This document shows, piece by piece, positions 10,738 through 20,381 of a stretch of 36,524 bases of DNA (its first letter is position 1; each line of letters begins with the position of its first letter). Both the position numbers and the translations under genes were made by a program. The DNA lies in assembly GCA_943704525.1 (NCBI GenBank), contig CALSCQ010000321.1, forward strand, positions 1 to 36,524, given 5' to 3'. The DNA comes from Pigoraptor vietnamica (taxonomy: Eukaryota > Opisthokonta > Filasterea). Under the pieces are notes generated by a model. That model was not told the origin of the DNA. It saw nothing but the letters and a program-made list of their open reading frames with translations, and made no database searches.

Positions 10738-11113
10738 GCGCACGCTTCCGAGTGTCGTCGTGGCCCTGCGCGACGTATGATGTGTTTGTTGCGCTGTCTG
10801 TTCGGTGAGGTGTCTGCCTGTCGCTATAGGGTGCGTGTGTGGGTACGTCAGTGCGACTGCCCCAACGCAGCCCAACGATTCGCCCGTCCGTCGCTCTCTC
10901 CCTCGCTTTCGCGTGCGCGTTGCTGTGTCGTTAACTGTCGCGATGAAAAAATATATGAAAGCACAAAAAAAAATTGGCACAGTTTTGTTATCATAATTTA
11001 TGAGTGGCATGCCTTGAAGCTTTCGAGCAAACCCGCGCAATCGAAAGCGCAATGCAGCTTCTCTCCCTCTCTCTCCCTCTCTCTCGTAACTCCTGCTCAT
11101 GGGAGTGTCCTCG

Positions 11114-11144
11114 CAAGTGGAGTCGATGGACACACGTCTATGAT
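11114..11144. repeat. Dispersed 31-bp exact repeat, copy 1
   Basis: The 31 bases beginning CAAGTGGAGTCGATGGACAC and ending CTATGAT are identical to 17683-17713. This copy lies just beyond the stop of the TMEM14-like gene, antisense to it. The element contains a small stem, ATGGAC pairing with GTCTAT around an ACAC loop. Confidence 0.9.
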
Positions 11145-11157
11145 CTCTTGTAACAGC

Positions 11158-11366
11158 TCACAACACTTCGTCCTCCTTGATCTCGATGGCCTTCTGTTCC
11201 CTACTGGCATGGTAGATGCCGTACGCATTGAAGCCGACGGCGCCAATCATAATGGCCGTACGAATGTAGCGAATTTGCGACACTTGCCTGGCGGGCACAC
11301 ATCGGTCAGCACTCCACCGCCATCACCCCACGCACGCACGCACGCACGCACACACACACGCACGCA

Positions 11367-11398
<32 letters not shown>

Positions 11399-11931
11399 CA
11401 CATGCATGCATGCACAAACTCACAGCCAACACCAACTGAACTCACTGCGCCGGCACTTTGGGCATGTGAAGCTGCATCGGTTTTCTTGTCGGCCCTCGAC
11501 CGGCAACGGCCGTAGTTGCCAATAACAAGGCAGCCGCTGCAAAAAAAAAAAGAATAATCATTAATACAAGTCCCAAAAGGTATGTACGCACACACGCCGA
11601 TGGCACACATGCACTCACACAGTCCATATTTATATCCCGTCAATTCATCGCCTTTCGACACGTGTTGCCTGTGAGAGCGCGAGCATGCTTTAGCTCGATA
11701 CACGCCGAAAGGACGTGCAGACAAGCGTCTAAAAGCACCGCTCAAGTACTCTTCCTTGCATACATGCCTGTACTGTCTAACTGTGAACGCAACGCACCCT
11801 GCGACAAAGAAAAGTGCCGAAATCGTCCCTCCGATCGCGAGATGAGAGATGCGACGCGCCGCCAAAAATGCACCCGCCGTCACAACGGCAACATATGCCC
11901 CCGTGCCATAGTTCACGTAATCGTTACCCAT
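11158..11931 (-). CDS. Small four-helix membrane protein, TMEM14-like
   Basis: Three exons on the minus strand, 11931-11739, 11536-11446 and 11287-11158, encode 137 residues. Four hydrophobic segments are visible: YVAVVTAGAFLAARR, GGTISALFFVAGCVAF, AAALLLATTAVAG and RTAIMIGAVGFNAYGIYHA. Length, helix number and the small Gly/Ala-rich helices resemble TMEM14/FAX-type proteins of mitochondria or plastids, but sequence identity is weak and I treat the family call as tentative. The C-terminus is charged (REQKAIEIKEDEVL). Exon 2 ends at a canonical GTGAGT donor; the exon 1 donor (GTGCTT) is weaker but is the only one giving the right phase. The gene converges on the CD36-like gene and diverges from the TLC-domain gene. 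Confidence 0.62.
11332..11403. repeat. (CGCA/CA)n microsatellite in TMEM14-like intron 2
   Basis: CGCA repeats passing into CA, within intron 11288-11445. It reads GTGC/GT in the sense of the gene. Confidence 0.9.
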
Positions 11932-12068
11932 GGCAATGGGCGGTTTGACAGTTTGCCCGTGAATAAACAGCCGGGTATGCAGCGTTGGATCTCTGTGCAA
12001 ACGCAACAAAGGACGAGTGCACCGGCGCACTCCACCGTACTTGTACGTCTGTATATACGCGCGCGCGC

Positions 12069-12103
<35 letters not shown>

Positions 12104-12622
12104 TGTGTCTGTGTCTGTGTGTGCGTGTGTCTGCCGGTGTGTGCGAGGTGCGTGTGAGTGTGTTTGAGGGCTGAGCGCCGCAGTGGCCTGACCGGCGGAC
12201 ACAGCTGTTTCTTGCGACCCCTCCGATTGGGGCTCAAATCCTTTCTACTGAATATCCGGGGTGCGTGTAATAGACTCCAATAGCGGAGTGTGTTACACAT
12301 AACGTGCTATGCTATTGTAAAACCCCGGATGAGCTCCACAGCCACAAACGATGAAGTCCGCGGTCAGAGTGCTACATATCCGCACTCGCCCCATTTCTCA
12401 CCCGGCTTCAATAGTAGCCCGTCTACACTTCACTCGACTCACGCAACGCACACAGCACAGTGTCCTTGCAACGATTTGACCGTCGCTCATAGCATTGCTG
12501 TCGATTGTTTTGGTAGCCTTTCACTTTCGGTGGATTTTCCGCACTTCCGGCAATTGCGCATTTCGCGCCCATTCTTTTCTCCGCCGGTGTTTTGCGGCTT
12601 CGCGCCGCTGCGTATCGACGCG
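11932..12622. promoter_or_regulatory. Shared region between divergent TMEM14-like and TLC-domain genes
   Basis: This 691-bp gap separates two start codons. It contains a GT tract with CTGT variants at about 12059-12130. The remainder has no convincing gene. An open frame runs upstream from the TLC start but has no family character, so I treat it as leader. Confidence 0.42.
12059..12130 (+). repeat. CG then (GT)n and GTCTGT tract
   Basis: Alternating CG followed by pure GT and degenerating GTCTGT units in the intergenic region, outside any coding intron I can define. Confidence 0.9.
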
Positions 12623-13491
12623 ATGTTGTCGGAGGACATGTTGGCGGAGTTGAACCCGTCGAACGAAGCATGGATGGTCGGCGTCGCGTACTTTGTCATG
12701 TTCCTCGTCGGCGATCTTATGGGCGACGTGACCCGCGTGCTCGCTGAGCAGGTGCGTAGGGTTGGCACTCACACGCGCCACGCTTTTCGCCGTGCGTGGA
12801 CTCTCTCTCTCTGTGCTTGCATGTCGCGCGGTGTGTGGAAGCATGCAACTGACACAACAACCGCGCGTCTCCACTGCGCGCGCAGGTGTATTACTGCACC
12901 GTAACGTTCGGCGCCTTGTACGACTGGCTTTATAGCCCTCTCGTGGGCTGGACGCCGGCACAGATCCTCATTCTCCGCGCGTCGATCCCGTACTTCATCT
13001 ACTACTCTTATCTCGACGCGAAGCGGAACCGATGGCCGTTTGTCGTCCACCACCTCATCGTACTCGCGTTCTTCCTCTTCCCCGCCAAGTGTCCCGAGTA
13101 CCACTACGTCTTTGTTGTTGCGGGACTCATGGAGATCAGCAACATCACGCTCAACACGCTCGATCTCATCCAGCTGTCCGGCTGCCAGCCCGACTCGCTC
13201 ATCTACAAGGTGTTCGGCGTCGTGTTTGTTATCTCGTTCGTGTTCCGCCTCCTCTATCCGCTGCCGGCCATTCTCTTCCTCTGCCTCGGATTCTTCAGCG
13301 CGGGGTCCGGCTGCAAGCACGAACCCGGCTGGTGGTACGTCGTGACGGCGTGCATCGTGGCATTGATTGCGCTGCACGTCAAGTGGACGGCGCACATATG
13401 CGGCCGGTTCATGGCGACGTTTTTCTCGAAAAACGACGGCCCCGCAAAGCCCCTCATCGGTCGCACCCAGAAGAAGAGCAAGCGCTATTGA
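12623..13491 (+). CDS. TLC-domain (TRAM/LAG1/CLN8) multi-pass membrane protein
   Basis: Two exons, 12623-12751 and 12886-13491, joined in phase 0 across an intron with GTGCGT and CGCAG ends; 244 residues. The core of the TLC domain is recognisable: RASIPYFIYYSYLDAKRNRW, then the paired histidines in PFVVHHLIVLAFFLF, then MEISNITLNTLDLIQ. About six or seven hydrophobic helices are present, and the lysine/arginine-rich C-terminus (RTQKKSKRY) may act as an ER-retention-like tail. TLC proteins act in sphingolipid synthesis, lipid trafficking or membrane composition. This one looks nearer to TLCD/TMEM56-type proteins than to ceramide synthases, since no homeobox or long LAG motif is present. MLSEDM is chosen as start because upstream sequence has no family character. 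Confidence 0.75.
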
Positions 13492-14415
13492 ACGTCGCCG
13501 CTGCGTTGTTGTCACGGCAAAAGTGCATCGAATCTGTGCGTGAGCGTCGCCTTTTCTCTTGAATTGCTGTCGTGCAGTGAACGCGTCTGCGTATATCTGC
13601 GTTGCTTCTCCTTATGAACAAACGTCGCCGTGCGTGGCGATGGAGCGGAAACACCAGCATGTATCGAAGTTTGCCTTTTCATTTTCATTCTCTGCAGAGT
13701 GCTTGCACTGTTGTTGGCTGTGGCGTCTGGTATTGTGAGCCCGGTCGTCGTGCATTAGAAAAGAGGCACTCCCGTCCCACACCCACCAGTCGCCCCCGTA
13801 AGGATCCTTCTCCTTTCCACGTACGGCCTCTGAAATCACGGCACAACTACTTTGCAAGGCCGCAGCCCGCTTTCATCGGCGATTAGCCCCAGAGGTGCTT
13901 TTTGGAGGAAAGTGGAGTTTTGTGTTGTGAAGAGTTCGCGTGTGCCCAGTGTGTGTGTGCCTCGGCGCAGCTGTCACCCGTTTCGCTTATGGGACGCACT
14001 TGAATTGAAACGAGTACGAAAAATGTGCGAAAAGGTGTGCGGACTTCAGATTAATGTGCGAGCGGGTCATGATGTGACACCAGTAGGAAATTTTACCATA
14101 TTTTGGGGGTGCTGTTTCAATGGTCGATTCACCTGCCCCCAGACCCCAGCTCACACATGTAGGAGCGCCGGCGCATGTTTACGTACATCCTGTAATCGCT
14201 GACGATGTGTGCGTTTGTGGATGTTGCGCTAGATACGACTGCGTAGATTTCCGTTTTCTCGAGGGACCCGTGGCGACACTGTGCCAGGCAACGCGCTGCC
14301 AACAGAGTTGATTTCGGCATCATATTCGTCTGCGCACGTACGCGTTTCGGTTTCATGGGTTCATCCGCGTTCTAATTCCGTTTCGTACGTTGATCGCGCC
14401 GAAGGCTCAACAACA
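13492..14415. other. Intergenic spacer before FAM210
   Basis: A 0.92-kb region without a supported gene. Open frames are short and overlapping on both strands. I see no tRNA-like or rRNA-like segment. It presumably holds the 3' UTR of the TLC gene and the promoter of the next gene. Confidence 0.5.
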
Positions 14416-15213
14416 ATGGCCACTCTCCGAGGAGCGTTTCGTGCGTTGGCCGCCGGGCGTGCGGCGTCGTGCGCAGCGCGACTCAGCGCTGGGCATCTAT
14501 CGTTGAACAATGGGAGTGCGCGTTTAATGCGACCGAGCGCCTGGGTGCAACGACGCTTCTTAAACATCGACGTGTCGAAGCGATCCGCGCAAATAGCGTC
14601 GCCTGCCGTCGTTCGGCAAAGTGTGGTGAATGCCTTGCGATTGCCGGGGGCGAACTCGCTGGTCGAGAAGCGCGCGTTCTCAATCGTCGGGCACGTTCCC
14701 CGCAACATCTCGGCTGCCGTCGCTTCGTACGCGCCGACATCCGTAGTGTCTCGGCGGGACTTTTCGTGGTGGAACAAGCTCAAGGAGACGATCTCGGAGC
14801 GCAGGAATCAGATTGACCCCAAGACGGGGAAGCCCATCGGTTTTTTTCGCGGGCTTATAAAGGAATACGGCATGGTGGGCGTCGGGACGTACCTCGTCAT
14901 CGACATCACGTGTCTCGGCGCGACGTACGCTGCGTTTAAGTCGGGTATCGACGTCGGCGGTTGGCTGGACAGCATCGGCATCAGCCACCCCTGGCTGAAT
15001 TCGAATTCGAGCACCTTTGTGCTGGCGTACGCGTTTTACAAGATCTTGGCGCCCCTTCGCTTGGGCCTCGCGATCGCGATCACGCCGACGATCCTCCGCA
15101 AGCTGCGAAGTCTTGGCTGGGTGAAGTCGCCGCCGCCGTCCCTACCGGCTCCAAAGAAGCCCAAGGAAACGGCATCGAGCGCTGCGACCAAGAAGACGCC
15201 GCCGTCGCCTTAG
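14416..15213 (+). CDS. FAM210/DUF1279-family mitochondrial membrane protein
   Basis: Single-exon gene of 265 residues. The N-terminal ~110 residues are rich in Arg, Ala and Ser (MATLRGAFRALAAGRAA), as in a mitochondrial presequence. The DUF1279 domain follows: LIKEYGMVGVGTYLVIDI, ATYAAFKSGIDVGGWL, then AYAFYKILAPLRLGLAIAIT and PTILRKL, the classic block of the FAM210 family. The C-terminus is a Pro/Lys-rich tail (SPPPSLPAPKKPKE). FAM210 proteins are inner-membrane proteins linked to mitochondrial translation and cristae. The Met at 14416 follows CAACA, and upstream in-frame sequence is not presequence-like, so it is the preferred start. It is the only multi-domain gene in the window with no intron. 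Confidence 0.85.
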   Translation: MATLRGAFRALAAGRAASCAARLSAGHLSLNNGSARLMRPSAWVQRRFLNIDVSKRSAQIASPAVVRQSVVNALRLPGANSLVEKRAFSIVGHVPRNISAAVASYAPTSVVSRRDFSWWNKLKETISERRNQIDPKTGKPIGFFRGLIKEYGMVGVGTYLVIDITCLGATYAAFKSGIDVGGWLDSIGISHPWLNSNSSTFVLAYAFYKILAPLRLGLAIAITPTILRKLRSLGWVKSPPPSLPAPKKPKETASSAATKKTPPSP

Positions 15214-15400
15214 GGAACGCTGTGTTCAGAATGCTCTCCAGTGCTTGCGTGTGCTCTTCTTCGCGTGTTTTGCGTCTGCGTGTGCGCTGCGTGCGTTTGC
15301 GTGCGACCCTATCTTGTGCGGTTTACAGGCCTGTCTGTATTCTGCCAGCGGCGGACACTGTGTGCCGCCTATGAAGCTTGCGCCAAATCCTCTGCAACTG

Positions 15401-15600
15401 TCCCTGTGCTACCCTCGAGTCTTTTCTCAACGGAGCTGTGCGAATCACTTTGGTTGCCGGCGCTCAAGAGTAGTGAGAGTATGTTGGCACCTCAGGTCGA
15501 AGAGGTGACATCTCTCCCTGTGCTACCCTCGAGTCTTTTCTCAACGAAGCTGTGCGAATCACTTTGGCGGGCAGTAGTGAGAGTACGCGGCACCTCAGGT
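15401..15600. repeat. Two-copy direct repeat of about 100 bp
   Basis: A 53-bp block (15401-15453 and 15515-15567) recurs with one mismatch. A downstream block starting AGTAGTGAGAGTA and ending CACCTCAGGT recurs at about 15470-15498 and 15573-15600. Together they form a decayed tandem duplication between FAM210 and PFK. Confidence 0.9.
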
Positions 15601-15927
15601 GTCATCTGTTATAAGTGGGCTCGTCGTGATGGGAAATTGCGATCACGATGAGCTCGGACTGTGGTGTGTGATATTTGGCAAAGTGTCAACACGGCGGGTG
15701 CCGTCGTGCGAGACACGTGTGGGCTGGGTGCAGGTGTGTGCAACCACGTCCCTGTTGTGTGTGTGCGAACTTGTGCGTGCAAAGTGTGAGCGTTCTTCTA
15801 CTTGCGCATTCGTGTATGAGACTGAAGTTTGACTTGATGTGATAACGCAGTCGCTGACATTACCGCGTTCCACACACGTCCGACAAGCGAAGTGGACTCG
15901 CGTGAGCACGTGCACTTCAAGCTAAGA

Positions 15928-17184
15928 ATGGCGTCGACAAGTGCTTCGAAGCGTCGCCGGTGCATCGGAGTGCTCACCAGCGGCGGAGATGCGCCCGGTA
16001 CATGCGGCAGATGGGGTGCTCACCAGTTTGCAGCCGAGACTGACCCCTTTTCCTGCGCGTGTAGGCATGAATGCTGCCGTTCGCGCCGTTGTGCGTGTTG
16101 CCATGTACAACAACGTGGACGCGTATGCTATCTACGAGGTACGCGATATGCAGTTTGTCGCTGGTGAAGTCTATTGCAACTCTATCGATGAATCTTGCGC
16201 GGCTTGTCACACGCCGTTTCTGTTTGTGCGCAGGGATACCAGGGCATGGTCGATGGCGGCGATCTCATCCGCAAGATGAACTGGGAGGACGCAGCCGGCA
16301 TCCTCAGCCAGGTGCTGCTTCAACACTCAGTCAATAGTGCATCTCGACGCGATTCTGCGTGTGTCAGGAGGGTAACGGGTGTTGTGTGGTGTCGTGCAGG
16401 GTGGCACTGTGATTGGGACGGCCCGTTGCAAGGCATTTCGCGAGAGGCCGGGGCGCCTGATTGCCGCCAAGAACCTCATCAAGCACGGCATCAACAGCCT
16501 GGTGGGTCCGTGGGGTGTCTTTCACCGTGTCCGTATATTTGGACGAGTGAAGAGAGCGTGTTTGGCAGTTACTCTAGGCGCTTATGGAGTGATGTCCCAG
16601 TCGCTCGGCTGTAGTGTTGGTGCGTGTGCGTCAGATGAATCAAGTCCCTTCGGCACACGCCCCAGTTGGTGTTGGTATGTGTGTGTGTGTCTGACGATTG
16701 GTGTCTGAAACACGGTGCAGGTTGTGATCGGTGGCGACGGAAGCCTCACTGGCGCGAACCTCTTCAAGAAGGAGTGGCGCGGTTACGTCGAGGAGCTTCT
16801 CGCGACCGGTGGGTGTCGTGGGCTGGCACTCCTCCGTCGCTTTCCGTTCGCGCGTGCGTGCGTGTTGTTCGACTTACCTTCTCTCATTCTCTGCCAAACC
16901 TTCCCAGGGCAAGTCACACAGGAGGAGGCTGACGTTGTCGGCGATTTCAACATCGTCGGTCTTGTGGGATCGATCGACAACGACATGAGCGGGACGGACA
17001 TCACCATCGGCGCCGACACGGCGATGAACCGCATCATCGAGGCCGTCGACGCGATCCAGAGCACGGCGGCGAGGTGCGTGTGTGTCGCGACGCGATGAGA
17101 CTGTAGATGTGATGCGCGCCCTGGGTCGTAGCATCCGTCTATCGCGGTCTTGCTGTTGTGTTCGTGTTTGTGTATGTATGTGTG

Positions 17185-17270
<86 letters not shown>

Positions 17271-17969
17271 CGTGCGTGCGTGTGCGTGCGTGGACTGTAG
17301 TGGACTCACTATCTTCGCTCTCTCGGCAGCCACAAGCGCTCGTTCGTGCTGGAAGTCATGGGCCGCAACTGCGGTTTCCTTGCGCTGATGTCTGCGATCG
17401 CGTGCGGCGCCGACTGGGTGTTCATCCCCGAGAGCCCCCCGGATGTCGACGACTGGGAGTCTGTCATGTGCGCAGAGATTTGCAAGGTGCGCCCGCTATA
17501 TGTGCCGCCCTTCTGTGGCGTCTCTGCGGGTTCGAACGGAGAAGGGTTCTTCTCCGTCCCTTTAGCTGTTAGTGCTACATATTTTGAGGAATATGTTCCT
17601 GCGACCACTACATAATATTATCGTATGCCTTTCTATCGGCTGTTGTCTTACGTCGTCCTCGTCTTCTAATCTCGCGTCTCTCCAAGTGGAGTCGATGGAC
17701 ACACGTCTATGATTTAGGCTGATCCGACATCTCTCCTCTCTCCACAGGGCCGCGAGCAGGGCAAGCGCATGAGCATTGTGATTGTGAGCGAGGGCGCGCG
17801 CGACCGCAAGGGCAATCCAATCACGTCGAACTACGTGCGCTCGGTGCTCGAGAAGCGCCTCGACCACGACACACGCGTCACTGTCCTCGGCCACGTGCAG
17901 CGCGGCGGAAACCCCTCGGCCTTCGACCGCATCCTTGTGAGTCGTTCGCGCCCCTGCGTCGACTCGTCG

Positions 17970-18003
<34 letters not shown>

Positions 18004-19701
18004 TGGTCGTACACTTGCGGTTCTTCCTTTCGTTGCTGGCGCTCACGCGTGTTTGCATCCCGCAGGCGACGGTGATGGGTGAGGCTGCCGCGCGCACGGT
18101 GCTCCACACGGACCCCTCGGCCAACCCCGTCGTCATTGGCGTTCGCGGGACGAAGACGGTTTACGTCGACCTTGTTGAGTCTGTCAAGATGGTGTGTCGT
18201 CGCTCTTGTTGCGCTTGGACTGGGCGAGTGTGTTTGGGTGTGGAAGCTGCCCTCACGCCGTTAGGACGTGTGCTCACTTGTGTGTGCCCGTGTGTCTGTG
18301 TTTGCAGACGCAAGAAGTGCCGCAGGCCATCCAGGCGTGCAACTACGACCGCGCGATGCACCTCCGCGGCGATTACTTCAAGGAGGACTTTGAGATTCTC
18401 AAGCGCGTCAACTGCATCGAGTGCACCGACCCGCTCTCCCTCAACGGGAAGGAGGTGCGTTCGGTCTCTCGTTTGTTATCGCTGCAACCCCATTTTGTCT
18501 ATTAACGACTAGCAGCCGATCTTTTCCTTTGTTGGCTTCGTCTTCGTATTTGCGTGGACTGAACCCACTCCTGTTCAACTCGTCGCAGCCGCTCAACTTT
18601 CTCCTGCTGCACTGCGGCGCCCCCGCGGCGGGCATGAACGCGGCCGCGCGCGCCGCCGTCCGGATCGGCATCCACTCTGGCCACACAGTCTACGGCGTGA
18701 AGGACGGCTTTGAGGGGCTCGCGACCGGCAAGCTGGACAAGATGTCGTGGGCCAGCGTCAACACGTGGATGGACAAGGGCGGCGCCGAGCTCGGCACGAA
18801 CCGCACGCAGCCCTCGGCGGCGGGTCTCGACGCGATCGCCGCCAACATGCGCAGCAAGCAGATTCAGGGCGTGATCGCGATCGGCGGCTTTGAGGCATAC
18901 ACCGGCCTCCTCGAGCTGGTGCGGGCGCGCGACAAGTACAGCGAGTTTTGCGTGCCCATGACGCTCCTTCCCGCGACGATCAGCAACAACGTGCCCGGGA
19001 CGGAGTTCAGCATCGGAAGCGACACGGCGCTGAACAACATTGTGCGTTGCATCGACGTGCTGAAGCAGTCGGCGTCGTCGTCGCGTCGGCGCGTGTTTGT
19101 GGTGGAGACGCACGGCGGCTTTTGCGGCTACCTTGCGTCGCTGGGCGCGCTTGCGACGGGCGCCGAGATTTGCTACACGGCCGAGGAGGGCATCTCGCTC
19201 CACAAGCTCCAGGAGGACATTTTGTTCCTCATGTCCCGTTTCAAGGAGGGGGCGACGTGCGGGATGGTGCTCCGGAACGAGAAGGCGCAGGACACGTACT
19301 CGACGCAGGTCATCCACGACATTCTGGAGGCTGAGGGGAAGGACTATTTCACGACGCGCATCAACGTGCTTGGCCACCTCCAGCAGGGCCTGACGCCGAG
19401 CCCGCTCGACCGCATCCGCGGCGTGAAGCTGGCAACGATGTGCATCTCGGAGCTGTGCAAGCAGGCGCACGCTTCGGCCGCGCAGAACGGCGGCGTTGTG
19501 AGGACGACGTCGAAGGACTCTGCCGTGATTGCCGGGCTGCGTGGCACGGACATTCAGTTCAAGTCGCTGATCGACCTCGTGGAGGAGACGGACTTCAAGC
19601 ACCGCCGTCCGAAGGAAGAGTGGTGGGCCGGGATGAACAAGCTCATGAAGGTGTTGGCGAAGCACAACTATCGGTCGACGCTCAAGGACGCCAAGCACTG
19701 A
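15928..19701 (+). CDS. PFK: ATP-dependent 6-phosphofructokinase, two-domain (animal-type)
   Basis: Glycolytic enzyme converting fructose 6-phosphate and ATP to fructose 1,6-bisphosphate. Eleven exons: 15928-15997, 16065-16138, 16234-16311, 16400-16501, 16721-16808, 16908-17073, 17330-17486, 17748-17936, 18066-18191, 18308-18454, 18589-19701; 769 residues, near the 780 of human PFKM. The N-half keeps catalytic motifs: [27 protein letters not shown] at about 112, GSIDND at 158-163 (catalytic Asp about 161), MGRNCG at 203-208 and [14 protein letters not shown]. The C-half begins near residue 400 with [14 protein letters not shown] and has [10 protein letters not shown] where the N-half has the SIDND signature, so it has lost the catalytic acid and should be regulatory, as in animals. 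Ten introns lie in the N-half and linker; the whole C-half is one 1113-nt exon. Confidence 0.96.
17163..17290 (+). repeat. (GT/GTGC)n microsatellite in PFK intron 6
   Basis: GT tract flanked by TGCG tetramer runs on the sense strand, inside intron 17074-17329. Confidence 0.95.
17683..17713. repeat. Dispersed 31-bp exact repeat, copy 2
   Basis: Identical over 31 bases to 11114-11144. This copy lies in PFK intron 7 (17487-17747), about 34 bp before the 3' splice site, on the sense strand. Confidence 0.9.
17972..18002 (+). repeat. Uninterrupted 31-base T run in PFK intron 8
   Basis: A T homopolymer of 31 bases in intron 17937-18065, well ahead of the CCCGCAG acceptor. On the other strand it reads as a poly(A), so it could be a remnant of an inserted retrocopy tail or simple slippage. 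Confidence 0.95.
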
Positions 19702-20381
19702 GGCGCGCGCGTTGTTGTTTAACTGTCTTCTCGCTCTTTCTCCTCGTCTGTTTGCGTGCCCATCTGCCTTCATTTGCGTGGCGTGGCGCAGGAGAGAGTG
19801 CTGCGGCTGATTCTGTGTCGGGCTATGTAATTACTGCGAAGAGCTGTCTGTATAAAACGTGCGCCCGGCTGTGTGGCGTTTCGCTGGCATTTCCTTCTGT
19901 GGCACCGAAGTGGAGCGCACACGCCCTCGTGCGCGTTGAATTGAAACATGCGCAGAATTCAGAGTCACTTCAAATTCCGAGTCCCCTGATCTTCGGAGGT
20001 AGTTACTCGCACAGTACCAGAGTGACCTGCTCCTTGCTCAGGGGTGACGTTGTGTGCTCGGCAGTGCCGCGATTTTTCCCGTCGACAGCTTTTCGCTTGT
20101 GGCGTCATTTTCATAGTGTTGCTGCACACGAGTGACTGAGGCCTTCGTAGCTTTCAACTTTGCCGGAACGACGCACGGGGACGGCTGTGTGAGGGCACTA
20201 CTCGCGAAAGGAAGTCCGCCCACATACGCATTTTTTACGAACGCGCATCACCCTTGTTGTGTCGGTCACTTCGAATGGCCACGCCAACTCAACCGTGCGG
20301 AATGTTCTCGTAGAGAGCGTCCCGCACGGCGGGTCTTGAAGCGCCTGCCGCCGGCCTAATCTTCTGCCCGATTAAGCAAAG
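19702..20381. other. Intergenic spacer before the kinesin gene
   Basis: A 680-bp region between PFK and the kinesin start. A TATAAAA motif lies at 19851, too distant from the start codon to assign firmly. No gene or RNA is supported. Confidence 0.5.

Noticed and set aside
17529-17560. GGTTCGAA in PFK intron 7 as a tRNA T-loop
   Set aside because: No acceptor, D or anticodon arms can be found around it; the neighbouring stem is a simple hairpin.
18502-19773. A 423-residue open frame antisense to the PFK C-terminal exon
   Set aside because: Arg/His/Val-rich composition typical of the reverse strand of G/C-ending codons; the sense strand encodes an unmistakable PFK half.
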